53,056 bases of DNA from Scalindua sp964437425 (GTDB lineage Bacteria; Planctomycetota; Brocadiia; Brocadiales; Scalinduaceae): contig CAYTGO010000019.1 of the NCBI GenBank assembly GCA_964437425.1, forward strand, positions 1-53,056, written 5' to 3'. The first letter of the stretch is position 1. Each line of letters opens with the position of its first letter. The notes beneath the pieces are model-generated. The model made no database searches. It was not told the origin of the DNA and was given only the letters and a program-made list of their open reading frames with translations. A program made the position numbers and the translations under genes. Positions 46,064 to 53,056 of this stretch are shown here, piece after piece.

Positions 46064-47617
46064 TCAATAAACATCCCACGCACCTTTTTTATAGTATTTC
46101 ACTATAATTGGATCGAGGATAGTGTTTACTTTCACCTTCTCCTTTTTGTCCAATACTCCTTTTCCAAAATTGACCATTGAGATGATGGCATCATTATTCA
46201 GAAATTTAGTAGGGGGGGGAGGCAGCTCTATTTTTGTTACTTTTTTCTTCAGCGAATCATTTGATACCACTTCCTTTCTCATACCAAGGCACCAGCCCCA
46301 TTCACCAAGAGTCGGAATATTGTTGTGATACGGCAGTACGGTAAAGTCTGCCGATTCCATTGTCTTGATAATACACACGAAAGAGTTAGGGGAGTGTACC
46401 GGACTGGATGCCTGCGTAACGATTATGCCATATTTATTGAGCCTGCGCTGGCAGAGCGAATAGAACTCACTGGAGTAGAGCCGGGACAGGGATACTGAAT
46501 TGGGATCCGGCAGATCGACGAAGATAATATCATAAAACTCTTCACTGTTCTCTACAAAGGTAAAAGCATCCTGGTTTTTAACTTTCACCTTCAGGTCTAC
46601 CATCGAGTTTTGATTAATCTTCGTGATAATGGGATTGTGTTTTGCCAGTTCCGTCATTACCGGATCGAGGTCAACAACGGTTACCTTCTCTACATCCTTG
46701 TATTTTAAAATCTCTCTTACTGCCAGACCTTCCCCACCTCCCAGTACCAGAATATTCTTTCTCTGCTCTGAAAGTGACATCGCAGGATGAATTAGCGGTT
46801 CATGATATTTCTCTTCATCAAATGTTGAAAACTGTTCGTTCCCGTTTATAAAGAGCCAGTACTTATCCTTCCATTGCGTTATTACTATCTTCTGGTATGA
46901 CGTCTGCTGCTCAAAGATTATTCGATCCTTATATTTCTTCTGTTCGCTGTAGAGTATTACCGGCTTAACCACGAATATGAAAATCAGAAAGAGTGCAGTG
47001 ATAGACCAGAATGAGATCTGTATAGCCTTTTTGTAGTGCAGCAGATGTTTGAACTTCCAGAATAGGATCGATGCTACCAGAAAATTTATTATCCCTAGGG
47101 CGATAGGTGTATAAGTAAGACCCAAATAGGGCAGGGCAAAAAATGCGAAAAGGACACCCCCGACCAGGGCGCCATAGTAGTCTTTCTCCATAACGGAAGA
47201 GATATTAACCCTGAGCTCCTCATACGATTCGTTCATCCGGGTAACCAGAGGTATTTCCGCACCGATCAACAGACCTATCAGGATACTGAATGCGTATATA
47301 AATATTCCGGTACTCTTGGTGAATGTAGAAGACCAGTAGCATAGTGCTACTGAAACACCACAAAGGATAGATAGAGCAAATTCCAGGAAGATGAACTTAT
47401 CGAGCAGGTTGTTCAGTATGTATTTACTGATCCTGCATCCCAGTCCCATTGCAAAAAGCATGAGAGACATTAGTATAGTCCATTGGAGTATTGGATTACC
47501 GAGAAGATAACTTGCAAGAGTGGATAGTACAAATTCTGCTACGATGCCTGCACAGCCGGTAGCAAAGATACATATTTTAAGAATTCTGCTCTGAGATGCA
47601 AAAAGAGGGTTTGGCAT
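46064..47617 (-). CDS. membrane-bound spermidine-synthase-like protein
   Basis: 517 residues. The N-terminal ~215 residues contain seven or so membrane helices. The C-terminal part is a polyamine aminopropyltransferase-type Rossmann domain: VLGGGEGLAVREIL, VTVVDLDPVM, and VDLPDPNSVSLSRLYSSEFY. Spermidine synthases transfer aminopropyl from decarboxylated SAM to putrescine; whether this membrane form does so is not shown by sequence. A seven-residue G tract on the plus strand encodes PPPP near residue 468. It follows the PsiE-like gene by 27 bases. Confidence 0.9.
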   Translation of the reverse strand: MPNPLFASQSRILKICIFATGCAGIVAEFVLSTLASYLLGNPILQWTILMSLMLFAMGLGCRISKYILNNLLDKFIFLEFALSILCGVSVALCYWSSTFTKSTGIFIYAFSILIGLLIGAEIPLVTRMNESYEELRVNISSVMEKDYYGALVGGVLFAFFALPYLGLTYTPIALGIINFLVASILFWKFKHLLHYKKAIQISFWSITALFLIFIFVVKPVILYSEQKKYKDRIIFEQQTSYQKIVITQWKDKYWLFINGNEQFSTFDEEKYHEPLIHPAMSLSEQRKNILVLGGGEGLAVREILKYKDVEKVTVVDLDPVMTELAKHNPIITKINQNSMVDLKVKVKNQDAFTFVENSEEFYDIIFVDLPDPNSVSLSRLYSSEFYSLCQRRLNKYGIIVTQASSPVHSPNSFVCIIKTMESADFTVLPYHNNIPTLGEWGWCLGMRKEVVSNDSLKKKVTKIELPPPPTKFLNNDAIISMVNFGKGVLDKKEKVKVNTILDPIIVKYYKKGAWDVY

Positions 47618-47644
47618 GGTTCGAGTTACAGGGTTCGGGTTACG

Positions 47645-48082
47645 TTATTCTATCTTCTGGGCCTTGAGAGAGATGTAGTATGCAATCATCATGACCAGTA
47701 CAACCATAGCACTGACGCCTATCTCATAGAGTTTTATAGTGTCTACATGCTCAGCAAGCGATGTCTGTGCTTCTATCAGCAATATCCTTCTCACACCTGC
47801 GATTACACCTATAACGAGAAAAGGGCCCAGGAGAAACTTCTTTTTTTTCAAAAATCTGTTTACTGTCCAGAGAATTTCCAGAACGATTAGAGCCAGGAGT
47901 ACATCATTTATCAGTTGTATTATTGATGCTCTGGACGGATGCAGGATGTTAAGAGCTGCATGGAAGAGGATATATCCGGATGCGATAAGCAGCAGAATTG
48001 CTGCGACTACATGAAATACAACGTCAAATTTCACAATCCATTTTCTGAACTTCTCAGCTACTTCCGAATCAAGTGGTTCCAT
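47645..48082 (-). CDS. PsiE-like small membrane protein
   Basis: 145 residues with four membrane helices (about 22-42, 58-78, 83-103, 115-138). The arrangement FLLGPFLVIGVIAGVRRILL in the third helix is characteristic of the PsiE (phosphate-starvation-inducible) family. E. coli PsiE has no firmly known activity. The gene lies 62 bases downstream of the DUF350 gene and 27 upstream of the spermidine-synthase-like gene, on the same strand, and is thus part of the same operon. Confidence 0.82.
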   Translation of the reverse strand: MEPLDSEVAEKFRKWIVKFDVVFHVVAAILLLIASGYILFHAALNILHPSRASIIQLINDVLLALIVLEILWTVNRFLKKKKFLLGPFLVIGVIAGVRRILLIEAQTSLAEHVDTIKLYEIGVSAMVVLVMMIAYYISLKAQKIE

Positions 48083-48144
48083 AGATAAAGATGTCCTTTG
48101 AATGTGTATGAGTGTTTCAGGCAGTTATTGAAGGCAGTCTACTG

Positions 48145-48990
48145 TTATAAGCACCAGGTTATAAGGAATGAAGAACCTATATAAGAGAAAGCGGCTATAA
48201 ATGCAGCGCCGAGATTTGGTTTCTCCTGGTTGACAATTTCATCGGTCAGTTTAGCACCCGGCAAGAGGACTTTGTCCGTGAACAGACGGATCAGAGGTAA
48301 CAAAAAGATACCAAAGGCGAAAAAGCATCCGATGGTAAGTAAGCTATCACCCCAGCTGGTAAAGTCTTCACCTATAGCATGCCTGACTATATTAGCAACT
48401 CCAACAATAGCACCGGCGTAACAGATACCTGCGGCAGCATTGTCTTTCTCGATTTCGTCGTGTATGCAATAAGGTGTGATCAGGTTATAAACATAACCAG
48501 TAATGATGAAAGATACCTGTCCGATAGCCCAGAAGGCCAGAAGTGTTATTATGCCTCCTCCATCTCCGGATATGGAGCCGAAGATGATCATACCTGTGGC
48601 TAAATATACAGCCAACTCTACAGCACCGGTTCCCGCATTCTGGTCTCCTATTATCTCTTTCTTATTGTTGAACTGATACAGGATCACCTTGTCGTTAATG
48701 AATGTGGAAATGTTCAGTAATATGATCGCAATTGGTCCGTATATCATTATGTCTATCAGATCAGCCGCCAAACCTGCAGATTCACCTACCACAACTCCGC
48801 CGATGGCAAACACTAAACCAAGATAGTAACCAACCAGAGAGAGTGCAAAAGCACAATTGTCCTTCTGTACCAATTCATCTTTGACATTGATATCCTTGTG
48901 GATCAGGTCATAAGCAAGCTTTCCTAACCAGAACAGGAAATAGCAACATACCAGATAGATAATAGCTGAGTATAGATTATCAAAATTCAT
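48145..48990 (-). CDS. DUF350 (YjfL-like) membrane protein with four repeats
   Basis: 281 residues with about eight membrane helices. E. coli YjfL is about 130 residues with one DUF350; here a motif is seen four times: KDELVQKDNCAFALSLVGYY (about 36), KEIIGDQNAGTGAVELAVYL (about 110), HDEIEKDNAAAGICYAGAIV (about 176) and TDEIVNQEKPNLGAAFIAAF (about 246). Each is followed by a helix with a G-rich segment. It seems a doubled YjfL. It begins in the TAATG overlap with the lipoprotein gene (1 base), so their translation is coupled. Function unknown; usually linked with PspA-like and polyamine-related genes. Confidence 0.87.
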   Translation of the reverse strand: MNFDNLYSAIIYLVCCYFLFWLGKLAYDLIHKDINVKDELVQKDNCAFALSLVGYYLGLVFAIGGVVVGESAGLAADLIDIMIYGPIAIILLNISTFINDKVILYQFNNKKEIIGDQNAGTGAVELAVYLATGMIIFGSISGDGGGIITLLAFWAIGQVSFIITGYVYNLITPYCIHDEIEKDNAAAGICYAGAIVGVANIVRHAIGEDFTSWGDSLLTIGCFFAFGIFLLPLIRLFTDKVLLPGAKLTDEIVNQEKPNLGAAFIAAFSYIGSSFLITWCL

Positions 48991-49688
48991 TATTTTCCGA
49001 ACCCTCCTCCTCTACTGCGGAATGGACTCTGACTTCTTCCAACTCTCTGTTTAAATTTATCTCCAAAGCTCTGTTTCGCCATTCTCTGCCTCGCCATCTT
49101 CCTTTGGAAGAAACCCTTGTGTGTCTGTTTTGTTACCGTTCCGTTTGTACCATACTGGTTCTTACTACCATAATATGGTCTGTTATTTTTTCGGTAGTCG
49201 TTGTAAGCTCCATAATCACTTCGATACACAGGCCTGCTGACCATCCCGAACATGTGAGACATAAACATGTATTGTCCGTAGAATGCCCAGAAAGAGCGAC
49301 CGGAACTATTCTGCTTCCATTCGCCGTATCTGTCATCCCCTACATATTGATAGCCCGGAGGAGAAGGTGTCTTAACATAACCATCTGCGGTTTTTGACAG
49401 TAAAGCCATTCCAAGATAGTTTTCGTTCTTTTTGAAATAGGATTCTGATACCCGCACAAAACCGGTGTACTGAATATCCTCCTTTATGATAACTTTATAC
49501 TTATGGTAATATTGTCTGAAAACGCTGCCTCTGCTCTGCATATCTTCCAGAATAACCGTATATTCGGGAACATTTTTCAGGTTTGAGGATATCCGCTCAA
49601 TTGGAGAACGTTTGGCTCCGCATGACTGCAGAGTCATAATCACGCATATTAGAACGCAAACAGTGACAATTTTTTTCGTAAGAGACAT
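48990..49688 (-). CDS. putative lipoprotein of the DUF350 operon
   Basis: 232 residues. A signal peptide with lipobox LQSC (C23) marks it for the membrane. The region 30-120 is beta-rich; 125-175 is rich in Y, M and F; the C-terminal ~60 residues are strongly basic and end in RSRGGGFGK. I do not recognise the family. It takes the position that DUF1190 lipoprotein yjfM has near yjfL in E. coli, though in different order, and is first in the minus-strand operon (lipoprotein, DUF350, PsiE-like, spermidine-synthase-like, channel). AGGAAA lies upstream of the ATG. Confidence 0.8.
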   Translation of the reverse strand: MSLTKKIVTVCVLICVIMTLQSCGAKRSPIERISSNLKNVPEYTVILEDMQSRGSVFRQYYHKYKVIIKEDIQYTGFVRVSESYFKKNENYLGMALLSKTADGYVKTPSPPGYQYVGDDRYGEWKQNSSGRSFWAFYGQYMFMSHMFGMVSRPVYRSDYGAYNDYRKNNRPYYGSKNQYGTNGTVTKQTHKGFFQRKMARQRMAKQSFGDKFKQRVGRSQSPFRSRGGGFGK

Positions 49689-49836
49689 GTTTGATGATTT
49701 CCTGCGCTAACTTATAAAAGACAACTACATCTATACGTAGTCAATGAATTATTTCGAGTATATAACTGTTTTGTTTTGAATTGTCAACCTAAATGTATAA
49801 CGCTACTTATTAGGTTACTCTCGCTCTTTCCTTTGT

Positions 49837-49842
49837 TATAAT
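49837..49842 (+). promoter_or_regulatory. -10 box of thiD, leaderless start suggested
   Basis: A perfect TATAAT ends seven bases before the thiD ATG at 49849. A start site at normal distance would fall on the A of the ATG, and no ribosome site precedes it. The -35 region (GTTACT) is weak. Confidence 0.45.
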
Positions 49843-49848
49843 GGCACG

Positions 49849-50646
49849 ATGTTTAAAGTTCTTACAATAGCGGGTTCCGATTCCTGTTGCGGTGCAGGTG
49901 TACAGGCGGATCTTAAAGTGATTAATGCGCTCGGTGCATATGGTACTTCTGCAATTACCGCGATAACCGCGCAGAACACTCTCGGCGTGAGCTCTGTCTT
50001 CAACGTTCCGGCATCGGTTGTAGGCCAGCAGATAGATGCGGTAGTTTCTGATTTAGGAGCTGACTCACTGAAAACGGGAATGCTTGTAAGTAAGGAGGTT
50101 GTGGAAGTCGTTTGCGAAATGTTCAGGAAGCACAACTTGAAAAACCTGGTAGTAGACCCTGTCATTACTTCTCACAAGGGAGAGAGGCTTTTGTCTGATG
50201 AAGGAGTCAAAGAGCTGGTTTCTGACTTGATCCCATTATCATGCCTGGTAACTCCAAATATTCCGGAAGCGGAAATCCTGACAGACCGTAAGATAGAGAA
50301 TCTCTCAGATATTAAAGATGCGGCCAGCGCAATATTTGAGCAGGGGACTTCGAACGTGCTGATTAAGGGTGGACATGTTGATGATTATGAAAATGGAGAG
50401 ATAATAGACCTATTTTATGATGGAAAAGAGTTTCGATGCTTCAGTGAAAAACGGATAGATACGGACAATGTTCACGGAACGGGGTGTATGTATTCAGCAG
50501 CTATAGCGACTGAGCTGGCAAAGGAAAATGATATGATCAGTTCAATCACAGTTGCAAAGAAGTTTATAACAAAGATAATAAAAGAGTCATCAATGCCAGG
50601 AAAAGGCAACAGGTTAGCTGATTTTACACATCAAACCGGTGAATAA
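49849..50646 (+). CDS. thiD: hydroxymethylpyrimidine / phosphomethylpyrimidine kinase
   Basis: 265 residues, the usual length. A ribokinase-like fold with TIAGSDSCCGAGVQADLK (normally GSDSGGGAG) at the substrate loop, VTPNIPEAE, LIKGGH, and the C-terminal anion-hole motif VHGTGC. It phosphorylates HMP and HMP-P to HMP-PP for thiamine synthesis, relevant here since POR and the decarboxylase need ThDP. The promoter seems to overlap the start codon. It is a single gene followed by a repeat. Confidence 0.95.
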   Translation: MFKVLTIAGSDSCCGAGVQADLKVINALGAYGTSAITAITAQNTLGVSSVFNVPASVVGQQIDAVVSDLGADSLKTGMLVSKEVVEVVCEMFRKHNLKNLVVDPVITSHKGERLLSDEGVKELVSDLIPLSCLVTPNIPEAEILTDRKIENLSDIKDAASAIFEQGTSNVLIKGGHVDDYENGEIIDLFYDGKEFRCFSEKRIDTDNVHGTGCMYSAAIATELAKENDMISSITVAKKFITKIIKESSMPGKGNRLADFTHQTGE

Positions 50647-50690
50647 AATTTTGCGATGATGTCGCGAGAAAAGCATTCTCTTTCAGAGTC

Positions 50691-50762
50691 GTAGCGGAAA
50701 CCTTCAGGTTTCCAATGCCATGTCTCAGCTTATAATAAGGAAGGCTAAAGCCATTCCGCTAC
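50691..50762 (+). repeat. 70-bp double-palindrome repeat, copy 3
   Basis: GTAGCGGAAACCTTCAGG at the left and GGCTAAAGCC...TTCCGCTAC at the right; same orientation as copy 1 at 36341. It lies 45 bases after thiD and may form a hairpin at the 3' end of its transcript. Confidence 0.87.
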
Positions 50763-50883
50763 GTTTGATCTCACACCGCTTTAAAGCTTTTCTCTTGATA
50801 AAATGTCAGTAATTGCTTAATATCTAAAATTCAAATAGTTTTCTAATTCAAATAAAGGAACGGACTTATAACAATGTACAAAA

Positions 50884-50983
50884 NNNNNNNNNNNNNNNNN
50901 NNNNNNNNNNNNNNNNNNNNNNNNNNNNNNNNNNNNNNNNNNNNNNNNNNNNNNNNNNNNNNNNNNNNNNNNNNNNNNNNNNN
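50884..50983. other. 100-N scaffold gap, artefactual
   Basis: The 55 bases 50829-50883 are repeated exactly at 50984-51038, so the two contigs overlap and nothing need be missing. The duplication includes the leuB ribosome site and first codons. The remaining sequence of the 382-base thiD-leuB spacer holds the repeat at 50691 and otherwise nothing evident. Confidence 0.9.
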
Positions 50984-51028
50984 ATTCAAATAGTTTTCTA
51001 ATTCAAATAAAGGAACGGACTTATAACA

Positions 51029-52081
51029 ATGTACAAAATCGCAACAATACCCGGTGACGGAACCGGGCCAGAGGTAGTTAGAGAAGGATTGAAGGTTCTT
51101 GATGTAGTTGGTAAGAAGTACGGCTTTAAGTATGAGCTGGTTGATTATGATCTTGGCGGTGACAGGTATTTAAAGACAGGTGAAATTCTACCTGATTCTG
51201 TAGTTGAAGAGCTTAAACTGTGTAATTCAATTTTCCTGGGCGCGATTGGACATCCGGATGTGCAACCTGGCATCCTCGAAAAAGGATTGCTTCTGAAAGC
51301 AAGATTCGCGTTAGAGCAGTACATAAACCTGCGTCCTGTAAAGCTGTATCCGGGCGTGGATTGTCCTCTTAAGGACAAAGGACCTGATGATATAGACTTT
51401 GTTGTAGTGCGTGAAAACAATGAAGGTCTGTATGCTGGTGTAGGGGGGTTCTTAAAGAAAGGAACTCCTGAAGAGGTTGCGACACAGGAGATGATCAATA
51501 CGAGGAAGGGGGTAGAGCGCTGTATTCGTTACGCGTTTGAATATACAAGAAAACGAGGCAAAAGAAAACAACTGCTGCTGTGCGCAAAAACAAACGTCTT
51601 GACCTTCGCTCATGATCTGTGGTGGCGTGTGTTTAACGAAGTAGGTGAAGAGTACAGTGATATAAAACGTGAGTATGCTCATGTTGATGCCACATGCATG
51701 TGGATGGTGAAGAATCCTGAATGGTTTGACGTTATTGTAACCTGCAATATGTTTGGTGATATTATTACCGATCTGGGTGCGATGATCCAGGGTGGAATGG
51801 GAATCGCCGCTGGTGGAAACCTAAATCCGGAAGGTGTCTCCATGTTTGAGCCTATCGGAGGATCTGCTCCGAAGTACACAAACAAGAACGTTATTAATCC
51901 GGTTGCTGCCATACTTGCATTAACAATGCTCCTTGAACAGTTGGGAGAGGACGATGCTGCTGCAGCTATTGAAAGGGCTGTAATAGATGTTGTAGGTAAT
52001 AAACTAAAGGGTGTAAACGCGGGGAAAATGGGTTATTCTACGACTGAAGTGGGAGACCTTATAGCAGAGAGTATTGCGTAA
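51029..52081 (+). CDS. leuB: 3-isopropylmalate dehydrogenase
   Basis: 350 residues. Isocitrate/isopropylmalate dehydrogenase family: IPGDGTGPEVV at the N-terminus, LRPVKLYPG, RENNEGLYAG, the metal-binding NMFGDIITDLGA and the NAD-preferring C-terminal GSAPKYTNKN. It oxidises and decarboxylates 3-isopropylmalate in leucine synthesis. Homoisocitrate or tartrate dehydrogenase relatives cannot be excluded as no leuC/D is nearby. AAAGGAACGG precedes the ATG. The first 10 bases also occur before the N gap as the artefact copy (ATG at 50874). Confidence 0.85.
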   Translation: MYKIATIPGDGTGPEVVREGLKVLDVVGKKYGFKYELVDYDLGGDRYLKTGEILPDSVVEELKLCNSIFLGAIGHPDVQPGILEKGLLLKARFALEQYINLRPVKLYPGVDCPLKDKGPDDIDFVVVRENNEGLYAGVGGFLKKGTPEEVATQEMINTRKGVERCIRYAFEYTRKRGKRKQLLLCAKTNVLTFAHDLWWRVFNEVGEEYSDIKREYAHVDATCMWMVKNPEWFDVIVTCNMFGDIITDLGAMIQGGMGIAAGGNLNPEGVSMFEPIGGSAPKYTNKNVINPVAAILALTMLLEQLGEDDAAAAIERAVIDVVGNKLKGVNAGKMGYSTTEVGDLIAESIA

Positions 52082-52123
52082 CATCCTGATGTATTTGTTT
52101 TTTTAAAGCAAATGGGAGTCTTT

Positions 52124-52759
52124 ATGCAGAGTACTATTGCGTTGGAATCCAGTGTTTTAGTTTTGAACAAATTCTATGCGGCTGTGCATGTCGTAAATGC
52201 AAAGAGGGCATTTGCGATGCTGTGTAAAGAGAGTGCCGAAGTTGTATCTATAGATGGCGGGCAGTATAACTCTTATAATTTCACAAGTTGGGTTGATGTT
52301 TCTGCTTTCAAGGCAGAGTGCGAGTTACCGGATGAGGACCGGTACGATAGCATCAAGACGTTTTCACTGGAAATCAGAGTACCAAAGATTATCAGGTTAG
52401 TTGTTTATGATAAGCTCCCTAAAGCAACTATCAAGTTTAATAGAAAAAATATCTTTGCAAGAGATAAGAACAAGTGCCAGTATTGCGGCAAAAAGGTTCC
52501 TACATCAGAGTTAAGCCTGGATCATGTTATACCCAGAACACAAGGTGGCACTAGTAACTGGAAGAACATAGTCTGTGCCTGTACAAATTGTAATAAACGT
52601 AAGGGCGGTAGAAGACCGGAAGAAGCCGGAATGAGGTTGATTTGTAAGCCGGTTAAACCGAATCATTGTCCCCTCATTCAATTAAAGCTTGGTTCAAATA
52701 AATATAATTCCTGGAAACAATTTCTGAACAACGCTTATTGGGATGTTCCACTGGAATAA
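52124..52759 (+). CDS. stand-alone HNH endonuclease-family protein
   Basis: 211 residues from the ATG at 52124, favoured because GGGAG lies 6 bases upstream; an in-frame ATG at 52112 is possible. The N-terminal half (SVLVLNKFYAAVHVVNAKRAFAML) is typical of chromosomal single-domain HNH proteins. The HNH part is CQYCGKKV, LSLDHVIPRTQGGTSNWKNIV and CTNCNKRKGG, giving a zinc site from two CxxC pairs plus the catalytic DH. It sits 42 bases after leuB and 43 before lpxK. It is not accompanied by a modification gene or intron, so its target is unknown. Confidence 0.9.
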   Translation: MQSTIALESSVLVLNKFYAAVHVVNAKRAFAMLCKESAEVVSIDGGQYNSYNFTSWVDVSAFKAECELPDEDRYDSIKTFSLEIRVPKIIRLVVYDKLPKATIKFNRKNIFARDKNKCQYCGKKVPTSELSLDHVIPRTQGGTSNWKNIVCACTNCNKRKGGRRPEEAGMRLICKPVKPNHCPLIQLKLGSNKYNSWKQFLNNAYWDVPLE

Positions 52760-52802
52760 AATCAATTAATCTGCACAGACAAGCTTTCTGCTTATCATTC
52801 TT

Positions 52803-53056
52803 ATGGTGAAGGAATATTACTTATCTATCCTGTCCGGGCAGCAAAGAGGCTTTACTGCCGCTATAGTCAAATCAACTCTATCCGCTTTTACATTACCATA
52901 CTTAGCAGTACTCAAGACAAGAAACGCTCTTTATAGAAGTGATATTGTTAAAAGTACAAGATTGCCTGTAAAGGTTATCAGCGTTGGAAACATTACTACC
53001 GGAGGTACGGGCAAAACACCTCTTGTTGAATTCACTGTAAAGTATCTCGGTGAGAT
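52803..53056 (+). CDS. lpxK: tetraacyldisaccharide 4'-kinase, N-terminal part
   Basis: 84 residues to the window edge, so the C-terminus is not seen. The N-terminal hydrophobic stretch (about 20-40) and the P-loop GNITTGGTGKTP (about 63-74) are the LpxK signature. The enzyme phosphorylates the lipid A precursor at the 4' position on the inner membrane. Its presence shows that the organism makes lipid A. The start ATG at 52803 is chosen because it gives the usual ~60 residues before the P-loop; no strong ribosome site is seen. Confidence 0.9.
   Translation, partial: MVKEYYLSILSGQQRGFTAAIVKSTLSAFTLPYLAVLKTRNALYRSDIVKSTRLPVKVISVGNITTGGTGKTPLVEFTVKYLGE

Noticed and set aside
52124..52759. HNH gene as a homing endonuclease or restriction enzyme
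   Set aside because: No intron, intein or methyltransferase is next to it; its N-terminal half matches stand-alone chromosomal HNH proteins.
1..53056. CRISPR array, prophage, integron or complete insertion sequence
   Set aside because: No regularly spaced direct repeats, no phage structural genes, no integrase and no transposase frame were seen.

Overview
The window is AT-rich DNA from a Gram-negative bacterium. LpxK at the right edge implies lipid A, and a lipoprotein and an exported protein are also present. Pyruvate:ferredoxin oxidoreductase with an ADP-forming acetyl-CoA synthetase points to anaerobic carbon metabolism. The very dense set of multi-PAS/GAF hybrid kinases, the stand-alone HNH protein and the dispersed palindromic repeats suggest an environmental lineage, perhaps an anammox-type planctomycete (Candidatus Scalindua-like). 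That assignment is inference, because no diagnostic anammox gene is in the window.

Layout. (1) 1-16.0 kb, plus strand: a signalling island with an orphan receiver, a bacteriohemerythrin, four sensor kinases and several response regulators, including a receiver-XRE fusion. (2) 16.1-22.8 kb, minus strand: gltB-gltD glutamate synthase and a RidA-like protein. (3) 23.5-29.5 kb, plus strand: aquaporin, a pyruvate/indolepyruvate decarboxylase-type enzyme, a sirtuin, a YcgR-like PilZ protein, an SGNH hydrolase and an exported unknown. (4) 29.6-34.8 kb: a second copy of an unusual 246-residue response regulator, facing two overlapping hybrid kinases. (5) 35.3-38.4 kb, plus strand: a K+ channel with RCK domains, a DUF2170/YjfI-like protein, a PspA/IM30 protein and a DUF4178 protein, followed by another hybrid kinase (38.5-40.0 kb). 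(6) 40.0-45.4 kb, minus strand: porB, porA, a fused porG-porD, and the two subunits of ADP-forming acetyl-CoA synthetase. (7) 45.5-49.7 kb, minus strand: a channel-like protein with an abnormal pore, a membrane spermidine-synthase-like protein, a PsiE-like protein, a DUF350 membrane protein with four internal repeats, and a lipoprotein. (8) 49.8-53.1 kb, plus strand: thiD, leuB, an HNH protein and the start of lpxK.

The most interesting system is formed by regions 5 and 7. PspA-, YjfI-, DUF4178- and DUF350-type proteins, two channel proteins, a spermidine-synthase-like membrane enzyme and a lipoprotein together resemble an enlarged E. coli yjfIJKLM-type envelope-stress locus. Here it is split into two arms by the pyruvate-to-acetate module.

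Both runs of 100 N are assembly artefacts. Each is flanked by an exact 55-base duplication, so two overlapping contig ends were scaffolded without being merged. Collapsing the first restores one uninterrupted hybrid kinase gene (about 1234 residues). Collapsing the second restores a single leuB leader. Several dispersed repeat families (a ~70-bp double palindrome in three copies, a second repeat adjoining it, and REP-like hairpins) occupy intergenic sites.
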